Shown one piece after another: positions 12,082 to 22,100 of a stretch of DNA of 64,000 nucleotides; the stretch's first letter is position 1, and every line of letters begins with the position of its first letter. The DNA is taken from positions 565,501 to 629,500 of the forward strand of contig NW_024881838.1 in assembly GCF_019059575.1 (NCBI RefSeq), given 5' to 3'. The translations under genes and the position numbers were made by a program. The notes under the pieces are model-generated. The model saw only the letters and a program-made list of their open reading frames with translations, was not told the DNA's origin and made no database searches. The stretch is from Amphibalanus amphitrite (taxonomy: Eukaryota; Arthropoda; Thecostraca; Balanomorpha; Balanidae).

Positions 12082-15000
12082 ATGAGCTCCAAGGACCCCG
12101 AGCTGGATAAGCTCAAGAAGGAGCTGGACACCATCATCGAGTCCATCAAGGTGGGTCACCGCTGGAGCAGGGAAAGGGCAGTCCTGAGGGATAGGGGTAG
12201 GTCGGAGCCAGAAGGGCAGTTCAGAGGGCTAAAGGGTCCCGTCAGAGACAGGTCAGTCCTCCGGGGGGCAGGGTCTTGGCTGGAGACAGGACAGTCCCGA
12301 AAAGGATAGAGATCCGAATGAAGACGAGTCACAGAACAGCCCTGATAGGGCAGGATGCCCAATAACCACCGCAGGTCGGAGACAAAAAGACGGCCCCGAT
12401 GAGATGTCTGCGACGTGATGGGGCACAAGAGCGGCTGGAGGGACTCGCGTCTGTCTTGAACCTCCCTGCACTCGACTCGAGCATTGACCGCGAAATTTTA
12501 ATTTGTGGCCAATAACTGCCGTTCAAATTGAGTTAGCGAGTCAAAAAAGGATCAGTGAGCTCAGACCGAGCAAATGCATTATAAAGTTTTCTAAAATAGG
12601 TACGATATTAGTCATTAGTCAGCTCATCGCTGGTTCTATGCCGTTAACTGTTTTGTCATTCGCATACATTGATCGTCAAAATTGTCGATCATTGAGATCG
12701 TCGACACCAATTCGACGACAAATACACAATGTCGTACAAAATCAATGTACTCACCACCAGCAGCGGAGGGACAGGGCGCAGTCTGAGGACACGACTCGGT
12801 CTCGGCCCAGCCGGTTCCACTCAGACCCAGGCACACCAGCAGGATCGCTCGCAGAGGGGCCGCCATCCTCACCAGCCTTCCAACCTCGCTGGCGCCCTGA
12901 CAGTGGCGGACTGAGTGTCCGGCCCGACCGGTCGCCCTCCACACCGCCGCCCGAGGAACGGTCACGACGCGACCCCGTCACGATCGCACCGATTTTGGGA
13001 CGCTCCGTGACGCCGCTGCACGCGCAGACTCGGAGACACTGAGCGTCACGGAGACGGTGTAACGGTGGCGTCACGGACGCATCACGAGGACACACGCATG
13101 ACAGTGACTGTCACATAAAAATGCATTAGGTTGTACAGTAAATGTACATCGTGTGTGGCAGATAATCAAAAATCACACAAAACACATCAACACAAACAAG
13201 GTCATATTCATCCATCCATCCATCCATCCATCCATCCATCCATCCATCCATCCATCCATCCATCCATCCATCCATCCATCCATCCATCCATCCATCCATC
13301 CATCCATCCATCCATCCATCCATCCATCCATCCATCCATCCATCCATCCATCCATCCATCCATCCATCCATCCATCCATCCATCCATCCATCCATCCATC
13401 CATCCATCCATCCATCCATCCATCCATCCATCCATCCATCCATCCATCCATCCATCCATCCATCCATCCATCCATCCATCCATCCATCCATCCATTCATT
13501 CATTCATTCATTCATTCATTCATTCATTCATTCATTCATTCATTCATTCATTCATTCATTGGTGAGTATATTCACCAGGAGGGCATGCTGTTCCTCCTTA
13601 CTGCTCCTCCGTTTCAGGCGGCTCAGAAGAAGGGCGCCGACGCTGACCTCGTGGGCACGTGTGCTGACGTGGCCGACGCGCCGCGGATTCACTCCTCGTG
13701 TCGGCGCGTCCTCAAAGGGCACATCAACAAAGTGAACGGCGTCCACTACAGCGGCGACAGCAGGTCAGTGCGCCTAATAGACGGCAGGTCAGAGTGTGTG
13801 TAGTGACGGCAGGTCAGTAATAGACGGCAGTTCAGTGTACAGTCTGTCTTAAAAGTACCGCGCAAAGTGACGGTGGATCCATCAAGCCTGACCGAGGAAG
13901 GGCCTGCTATAATTTGAAAGTCACCGAACCAATGGAGCTGGGGAATGGACGAGGATGTCCATTGCTTCGGTGACTCAAATTTGGCAGTCCTTCATCGGTC
14001 AGGCTTGATGGATCCACCGTCACTTTGCGCGGTACTTTTAAGACAGACTGTACCTATAGTATAGACGGCAGGTTAGTAAAATGGGCGGCAGGTCAGTTAA
14101 AAACGGCAGGTAAGTGGCAAGGTAAGCAATGACAGCAGATCAATGACAGTCGGTAGATCAACTGGCAAACAGCATGTCAAAGCGACAGCGACAGCAATCA
14201 GCTCAGGGCTCAGGGGCTTGTAGATCAGCGGCTGACGCTTTGTGTTCCGTACCATTGTTTATCACTCACGTGCATGACCTTTTGATAACGAGCGCCTCTC
14301 GTGATAAAGCGAACAGCAACAATCAATATCCTGACGATTATGACAGAACAACAAAGACGTATGCAAACTCAATTAACTAGTTTAAAACGTCTGTGATGGC
14401 TATATCAGATACATCGTAATGCAGAGCCGAAGTTTAATGCTCGGCTATTTATCGCTTATAAGTTATAGGAAGTACTTAACGTTATTTGCATCTGTGATTC
14501 ATTTAGTAGTCCCTCTGCGTCCTGCGACCAACAATCAGTGTGCTTGTACACTTAATCGATCGTTACCCTCACCCCTACTCCGAGGTTGTTGTGACTTGTG
14601 ACCTGACCATCTGACGTCTTCCTTTCTCCCTTGCGTTGTTGCAGACATGCAGTCAGCGGTTCACTGGATGGAAAGCTCATCATCTGGGACACATGGACAG
14701 GCAACAAGACGCAAATCATTCCGCTGCGGTCCGCCTGGGTGATGGCCACCGCCTTCGCGCCGTCCGGGAACTTCATAGGTGGGTTATTGTGAGCACAGGC
14801 CAGGCTCAATCGCTCTACAGAAGCTCCCCCGCCCCGCCGAGCCGGACCGCCGAGCTCTGCTCCCTTTCTGGGCCGACTTTCAGTCAGGCTTGCCGTTACG
14901 CGTGGTCTGTAGGCATCACGCGTCTCCGGCTTTCCACTGAGAGTGCAGAGCGGCAGCCCGGAACTGGTGGCACGACCCGGTAAGGTCGTGAGCTCCGGTC

Positions 15001-16983
15001 GGTAGGTCCGGTGCCGTGTGCGGGCCGGCACTGTCACGGTGTGCTCGGCTAAGGACTCAGACCTATGTAGACATGTGCTTAGCATAATGAGCGCTTGTTC
15101 GGCTTCTGAACGATCAGGATGCGTCGCAGGATAGACAAGGCGGCGAATATTAAAATACGAATGTGTTCAGCTCACGCGTCCTGCAAGTAGAGATCATAGT
15201 AAGGGCAGGGTGTTATATTGTTACGGAAACCCTGCGGGATTGGCGACTCCTCTCCGTGTCCTACAGCCAATGACGGCGTCCCGTCTGATGTTACTGCCCG
15301 ACAAACGGTGACGTCTTCCCGTGCCCGACAGCCAGCGGCGGCATGGACAACCAGGTGACGATCCATGACCTCAACAACCGCGACAGCAACGGCCAGGCCA
15401 AGGTGATCCGCGAGATCAGCGCGTTCGAGGGCTTCCTCAGCTGTGCGCGCTTCCTCAGCGACAGCCAGATCGTCACAGGATCGGCGGACATGAAAATGTA
15501 CGTGTAGTGGGACCGGGGACGCAGTGGAGCGCAGGCCAGGCTTGATCAGCCGCCGTGGCACACCGCGACGGGTAGGAAACATCGGCAGCTACCTCCGAAA
15601 TTGAAATCCACTGTGCACCTCTCATTTCTGAAGCTCTGGAACTCACGGTAATTAACATAATCTGCGAGAATGGAGAATATCTGCGCACATGCATTCTGTG
15701 AATTGTAGCAAACATAAAAAGACGTGATTTATTTAACATTTGATGTCATGCACTGTGTTATATTTGACCAGTGCACCTAATCCCATTGCAATAGGCTGTG
15801 GTTGACCGGTGCGCGGCGGCGCATCTCTGCAGTGTGCTGTTTGACCAGTGCCCCCTCCAGCCTCCTCCGATTGCAAAAAGTTGTGGTTGACTGAACCCCC
15901 TCCCCCTCGCTGCAGTGTGCTGTGGGACGTGCAGGTCGGTAAGAACCTGGGCGAGTTCAACGGCCACGAGGGTGACGTGGTGACGCTCTCCATCAACGCC
16001 GATGCGACGCTGTTCGTGACGGGCAGCGTGGACCGCACGGCCAAACTGTGGGACGTGCGCACCCCCGGCTGGTCAGCGCAGCAGACCTTCTGGGGCCACG
16101 AGAGCGACGTCAACTCGGTCTGCGTGAGTCAATGACGGACAGCCAATATAAGTCACACATCGGCAACTTAGTCAGTTGACAAGTAAGGTAATAACCAGTA
16201 AGGATGTCCAGTTATAGCGTCATATGCTTGCTCTCCTTTAAATCCATTCGTCACCCTGCCTGGTCCCCGGATCGCATACAGCCACCCCGTCATTCTGTCT
16301 CAAGAATTCTGCAAATGCAAATATCTGTCAGCTAACACCTCCACCACTGCCCCCTTCCAGTTCCACCCATCTGGTCACGCGTTCGCCACGTGCTCCGAGG
16401 ACAAGACGACGCGCCTGTTTGACCTGCGCGCCGACCAGCAGCTGGCCCAGTACGCGCCGCCCACGCCCAACTCGGCGTTCACGTGCTGCGGCCTGTCGCG
16501 CTCCGGCCGGCTGGCGCTGGCCGGATCTGACGACAACACCGTGCACATCTGGGACACGCTCAAGGCACAGCACCTCGGTACGGTGTATTTTTCTCGTAAA
16601 TTTTGTAAAAATGTCACTTGCCACTTGTCAAATGTTTCACGTTCCTTAGCTTCTTCAGTTACTTCGAGGCCGCACCTTAACTCAGAAAAAAAAACGTTAA
16701 TGTTCGAGCTAGTTACACAAGCTGAAGGATTGCTGGGACCTATGATGGTGCAATAACTATCAAATCTTGCTCTCAGGTTTCCTAAATAGGTACATATGTC
16801 ATCAACGGTTAGGTAAAGTTCGTCATCTTATGTCTCATCTGTGATCTGACTAATGTCTGTCGCGTGCTGTTGACAGGTAACCTGGCCGGCCACGAGGGGC
16901 GCATCACATCCCTGAGCGTGGCGGAGAGCGGCGTGGGCTTCTGTACCACCTCCTGGGACACGACAGTGCGAGTCTGGTACTGA
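12082..16983 (+). CDS. heterotrimeric G protein beta subunit, eye-type (Gβe-like), complete
   Basis: Seven exons join in frame: 12082-12150, 13618-13763, 14645-14778, 15332-15497, 15916-16123, 16361-16577 and 16877-16983, giving 348 residues (family about 340-346). Exon 1 is the N-terminal helix that pairs with Gγ ([13 protein letters not shown]). WD blades follow, marked by [34 protein letters not shown] and a final [10 protein letters not shown]. The segment LKGHINKVN with [14 protein letters not shown] and the [15 protein letters not shown] segment resemble the Drosophila eye Gβ (Gβ76C) more than the general Gβ, which suggests a role in the phototransduction cascade. Expression in the eye is inferred only. 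Gβ acts at the plasma membrane as a dimer with Gγ, releasing from Gα on receptor activation. Intron 1 contains a large tetranucleotide repeat. Confidence 0.93.
12755..12866 (-). CDS. candidate alternative first exon encoding a second signal peptide, possibly for PLOD
   Basis: On the minus strand an ATG at 12866 opens [17 protein letters not shown], a good signal peptide with a likely cleavage after GTGWA, followed by a short Cys-containing stretch. The exon ends at 12755 in a strong donor (G|GTGAGTAC) after 37 codons plus one base, so it is phase 1. PLOD exon 2 (4666-4754) begins in exactly that phase, and the PLOD exon at 10355-10442 is also phase 1. The two could therefore be alternative first exons. 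The exon lies inside intron 1 of the oppositely transcribed Gβ gene. It could instead start an unrelated secreted protein. No transcript evidence is available. Confidence 0.45.
13209..13560. repeat. (CATC)n microsatellite switching to (CATT)n
   Basis: An almost pure CATC tract of about 285 bp is followed directly by about 67 bp of pure CATT. It lies in Gβ intron 1, ending some 57 bp before exon 2. The open frames through it (IHPS and MDGW repeats) are products of the repeat. Confidence 0.97.
13764..14112 (+). repeat. train of donor-like GGCAGGTCAGT repeats after Gβ exon 2
   Basis: Exon 2 ends GACAGCAG|GTCAGTG at 13763. The motif GGCAGGTCAG or close variants recurs at about 13781, 13808, 13827, 14065, 14087 and 14103, the last as GGCAGGTAAGT. 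Spacers often contain AATAGAC. A MITE is inserted inside the train. In this intron sense each unit looks like a 5' splice site. Confidence 0.75.
13838..14052. mobile_element. palindromic mariner-type MITE, copy 1
   Basis: The 58-bp terminal inverted repeats begin TACAGTCTGTCTTAAAAGTA and match perfectly. The inner part continues as an imperfect palindrome, with TCACCGAA and CAATGGA on both arms. The element is flanked by TA, the usual Tc1/mariner target. It has no coding capacity. A diverged relative lies at 23026-23230. Confidence 0.88.
15764..15855 (+). repeat. tandem copy of the Gβ exon 5 acceptor region
   Basis: CTGCAG|TGTGCTGT at 15827-15840 repeats the true acceptor and exon start at 15910-15923, offset 83 bp. 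The matching upstream blocks (ATTGCAA, then a GTGGTTGAC stretch) are also repeated. Use of the copy would shift the frame. Confidence 0.7.
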
Positions 16984-18911
16984 ACAGTCTCCTAAAGCGG
17001 AGTGACGCTTCGTCCACACGGGCGACTGGCGCCATCGGCCCATATGGAGCTGAGCGTGCCCATCACGCTGCTTCACAAACGTTCTGGACAACACACGGAG
17101 CCAGACGACTATTTACACACCAGTCTGGTTAACACATGCTACCGGCATATGTCAGCAGCTAAGGAAGCCAGAGGCTGAATTACGTCTGCCGATTGTGTGT
17201 AAACTGGACGGTGTGGTTCTAGGGAGGCCAGCAGCCAGCTGTCGGTCCCCAGGTCTCCACAGAGACTAGGTTCAGATGTTCATATGGATGCCGATTTGTG
17301 GCAGGATCGGAAGACATTGGTTGTTGAGATCGGCGTCATTCAGCCATTTTAATCTGCGGAACGGATAGGCGGACGGCTGCCTACATAACCTGCTGGGCGG
17401 TGAAGGTGCACGCCCCCCTATATACGCTGTTGATCACCATGTCGACAGGTGCCTCGTTCCAGTAATACAAAGAACCAAAGATACAGTGTTTGAATTCCAG
17501 CGTGTTCCCAATGCGTAACATCTCAATCTAGGTAGTTTACATTTACAAGTTGTTACACCCTAATGCTCCAATTTGTGTAACTGCGAGCCATGAGTTATAA
17601 ACTAAAGCTGTCTGTATAAACTAAAAACAAAGCTGTACTGTCCAGACAATCACCAGATTTGCACAGATCTATCACAAACGAGCGTGTGTTCAGTGTGGAG
17701 AATCATTTATATTATACCAGAAAAAAATCAAATAGGCATATGCATTAAGTGAGCAACGGAAATGTGACAATCCAGTAATGGTTATGACACTCAAATTACT
17801 TCAATGTCAGCGAATGGAAGTTTTATGGAAGACGAATGTAATACATCCACCGATAAGAATCAACTCCAGCGTGACCACACACCGCCTTGTACGAACCGAT
17901 CGCCAGTCAATGTGCTCAGATTAGAGGTTAATGATTGATGTGTGAGGCGGCGGTCAACCCCATTTGGCCTCTGGAGACACGCGAACCCAACAAATCACAG
18001 CAGTGACAGCGGCGGCGGCAGCCCAAACCCCAAACCGCGGTCCGCAGCGACGGATAAAACGGACGGCACCAGCAACCACACACCTCCCAGTCTCCGTCCA
18101 GCACGGACGGTCAGGAGCGACCCAGGGCGAGGGGAGAAGTACGGAGCGCGGCCCTCAGCTTCGCCGTGCCGCTCGGAGTCAGAGTCGACCCGACTGCCCC
18201 GGCGGTCAGCCTCAGACAGGAGAGCGGGAGAGATATCCGCACCGGGGGACTGGAGGATAGAGAGGAGGAGAGCCGCAATCCATCCGCCGCCACCGCCGCC
18301 TGTCAGCCACAGCATGATCAACAGCGGACACACACAACGAGTAAAACCACCGGAAACCACTAAAAACACACACCATACCACGGCGAAAACGGTGAGGTCG
18401 TGAATGAGAGCCGATGATAACGACATGGGGAGTAAATTACAACCGACGCCTCTGAGTATCGGTTTACTACTAGTCCGTCTCGCAGAGCTCTGCAAGTCAT
18501 CAAATGAACACATATTAACACACAGTTGGCTGGCGTCTGCTCCCGTTCCGGCAGCCAGACTTGCAGACGCAGCCTTCATGGCCTTCATGGCCTCAATGGC
18601 GACAAAGGAGCGGGCAGTGAGAGGCTTACAATCGCTGACCGCTCTTCTCACTATAACAATGATGATCGGCCAGAGTCTAGCAAAAGTCTATAAAATTCAC
18701 ACACTCACAGGGTTTGCCCGGGGACCGCGCCAGACACACGTATCTCCGGACGTCGGAGTCGCACCCAGTGATAGGTGACAATTTCCAGCCACTGTCAATG
18801 GCAGCAGCTACACACGGAGCGCTACCACTGACCCATGGAACCCGCCAGCTGTCTTCTCTGAACGGTGGGCGACCCCTGCAACCGACAGGCTAGCCACCTC
18901 GACCGAAGGGC
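16984..18911. other. 3' flank of Gβ up to the RB 3' region; no gene recognised
   Basis: The Gβ 3' untranslated region should begin here. I found no clean AATAAA in the first 900 bases. Positions 17940-18380 are GC-rich with overlapping frames that do not resemble known proteins. Gβ and RB are convergent across this interval. Confidence 0.5.
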
Positions 18912-19135
18912 TGATCCATCTGTGACCGGCGGGTTGACCCTTCCCACCAAAAGGCTAACTCCTCCAATAGGCGAGCTGACCGTCTATGACCGGCGGGCTG
19001 ACCTCTATATCCAGCGGGCTGACCTCTATATCCAGCGGGCTGACCCCTATATCCGGCGGGCTGACCCCTATGACCAGCGAGCTGACCCCTAGGCCCTATA
19101 TCCAGCGGGCTGACCTTTATGACCCCCAGCTGACC
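18912..19135. repeat. 21-bp minisatellite just downstream of the RB stop codon
   Basis: Units of the form GCGGGCTGACCTCTATATCCA repeat with variation, best between 18998 and 19080. The array probably lies in the RB 3' untranslated region (minus strand). Read on the plus strand each unit contains CTGAC, pyrimidines and CAG, resembling a 3' splice site. Confidence 0.75.
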
Positions 19136-19149
19136 CAGCGGAGGCCGGC

Positions 19150-22100
19150 TCACTCTGTGGCGTTGGCCTGCCGCTGGTCCAGTACGCCGCGCAGCCGGGC
19201 CATGTACCGTTTGGGCTCCGGCTCCCCGTCCTCCGTGGGCTGGAGGGCCGAGCGGAGCCGGGCGCCGGCCGCCAGCGCGCGCTTCTCGGCCGACGGCTTC
19301 ACCATGGCGTTTATAGAGCGCAGCTCCTGGACGGCGGAGCGAGTTAGGTTAGTGCGGGGTAGTGAGGCCAGCAGAGCTGCTCTGACCACATACATCACGG
19401 TGAGGCACTTTGGAAAAGAACAGATGCACAAAAAGATACGGCATAAATGACATGAATCAAGATTCAGGAGTAGCAATCCTCCCCATCAAATAGAACTAAA
19501 ATTACGCAAAATGAAACGAAACATTAACTACGGTTGGTAACAGTGCATTGACGCTTTAAAATAGTGGGATGAATGTAATAAAAGTGATTGGCCTCGTCCG
19601 AATTTCAACAATATAATATAAAACGCTGTTCATTGAAAATACATTTGCTGATAATTCGGCGGCCGGATTAAGAGGTCATTTGGTTCTCCCGTGTGCCCCG
19701 CGGGCCCGCTGTAACACTCACGTGCGCCGGGGACCGGTTAAAGCTGTAGGAGCGCATGGTGGCGGCACGATCTCCCAGTCGCATTGGCGACTGTTTCAGG
19801 GGACTAATGTAGATGGAGTGCGCCGAGGAGACGCGCCGACTGCGCGGCAGGGGGCTGTTCCGTGGCGACGGCAGCGGCGAGAGAGGCGGCTTACCCTGCC
19901 GGCGGGGAGGACATAGTAGTCAACAAACACGACAGATATCGGCCACTGTGCGCCGATCAATGGTCACTGCATCGGATCCATTGCACATAATATTGCACAT
20001 AATACATAATATACGGGAGATGACGCGGCCACCGAACTTCGAGTGGAGGAAGTCCATCACGGGAGCAGTGACGTGCGGCGGCGCGCCGTCCTGCTGGAAC
20101 CAGTACTGGTGGCGCGTCGCCCGAGCCTTCACCGCAGGCCACACCACCGTCTGCAGCATCTCCAGGTAGGCGTCGCTGTTGACGGAGCCAGTGAACCAGT
20201 GAACTGGCAGGCACTTCCCATCCACCACGCCCACCCACGCCATCACCTTCTACCCCTGGGCCTTCTTGCATGGCACGAGCTTGTTCGGATTCTCTGGCGA
20301 CCAGCACACGGTGTTCTTCTTGTTTGGAGACGGATGCAGAGCAAACCACTTTTCGTCACTCCAGAGTACACGCTCAAACCACTCCTCATCATGGGTTAGC
20401 CAGAATTCACAGGAGTCCATCCTGGCCATCCGCGTCATCTCCCGAAACAGTGAACACCGATGGCCGCCGTACAGTCCCGACCTGTCTTGTCTGGACTTTT
20501 GTTTCTGGTCATTGGTGACGGCTCAGATCGTGCGCAGCGAGCCCCAAACGCTGGAACAGCTGAAGGAACTGGTTGAGGACTTCGCCCGCAACATGGACGA
20601 AGAGCAGCTGCGAAAGATGGCGCGTCACACACGCCGTCGGGCTGAGCTGTGCCGCTCAGAAGGGGGTGGCCACTTTGAGCACCTGCTGTAGATGAACAGT
20701 GGCTTGCAGGTGTATAATAGTGTGCAGTACAAAATGTCCCACGATGACGAGTCTAATGACGTGTCTTTTGTCTGGTGTGCTATTGAATACACATCTGCAC
20801 GTGCCACTTACTTTATCTCATTCCCAAATGATCACCCGGAGGTATGATGTAGGATTTTGAAAACGAAAAAGTGAGCATAGCGATAAGAAAGCAAGAGGTT
20901 GACAAAATTTAACATCCGCCACAGTCGCGAGGAAATTATTTTTACTGGTCGGAAAATCATTTCTAGCTTGGCACCGTTCGCTGGTATGTGGAGAGAAAAT
21001 GGCCAGCCAGTTACGTCGGAATATAACAATTTGAGACGCGGCTAGGACTGCCAAACGCACGTTACTCACGTCTCCCTTGGAGAATTTGCTGACGAACGCC
21101 TTGACCTTCTCGACGAACACCTGGTTGTAGAACTGGATGATGTCTCCGCGCTCCTCGTGCCGGTCCTCGAACTGGTAGCTGGTCGCCGTGCCGGCCATCC
21201 GGGACGGCGTTGGCGGGCACGGCGCGCCGGCCGGGGGTGCTGTGAGAGGGCACGGGGCACGGGTTACACAATCAGTGGCCACAGAGATCACACATCAGTG
21301 AACACAGGGCACACATCAGTAGATGCAGGATAAATCACACACAGGCAAAATACGTGAGTCACTGGTAGACCACAAGGCACAGGTCCTAAACTAGGTGCTT
21401 CGAAATACAGTGACATCAACAAAGCTAACAATATGTCCCGTCTGTCGCCACGGTTTGTCCGGACTGACCTTTGATGGGTGCGCTGTCGGCGGGCGTTTCT
21501 CGCTGTTCTTTCTCTTCCTTCTGCCCATCCTTCTCCTTCTCCTTCTCCTTCTCCTTCTCCTTATCCTCCTTCTCTTTCTGCTCCTTATGTGCGCCGTCAG
21601 CGGGCCTCTGGACCACCCCGAGTAGCACCGAGCGATAGACGTGTGACTTGGCCTGCGGCTGGCACCGGTACATGCCCATGATGTCCGTGAACTTCTTGTT
21701 GATGCCGAACGCCTGCCGAACGCGGGGGGGGGGCGTCAATTGAGTACTGCCGGCCCAGTAGCGAAACGTGCGTGCGTACGCGTCCTGCCCCTCTCTGACA
21801 GCGGATAAGAGGGTTAAAATCTTGCCAAGCCCACCAGCATAGATGCTACAGGTCGTAACTTCCTCCAGCTGCACTCTGGGGTGCTCAGGAGTGGCCGCAG
21901 ACTAACTGTGCCTACCCCAGTGCTATCATACCATCCCGGCGGCGGTCTCACCTTGCAGACGATGAAGATGGAGGACATGATGAGCTGATCCAGGTGGCGG
22001 CCCTGCATCACCGTCACGTGGTGCACGATCACGTACTCGAACACCGTCCAGATGGTCTCTCGCACGTCATCCAGCAGCTTCAGCCGCTCGCACAGGTCCC

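Noticed and set aside
13126..13803. Open frames of 95-216 codons through IHPS or MDGW repeats
   Set aside because: They are the translation of the tetranucleotide microsatellite on both strands and in several frames; only the part from 13618 on belongs to a real exon (Gβ exon 2).
20266..20691. Plus-strand transposase tail as a separate intact gene
   Set aside because: It lacks the catalytic core, which lies on the other strand because of the inversion, and most of the N-terminus is gone.
21395..21625. Leucine-rich, membrane-protein-like plus-strand frame
   Set aside because: It is the antisense of the Lys/Glu repeat in RB exon 15.
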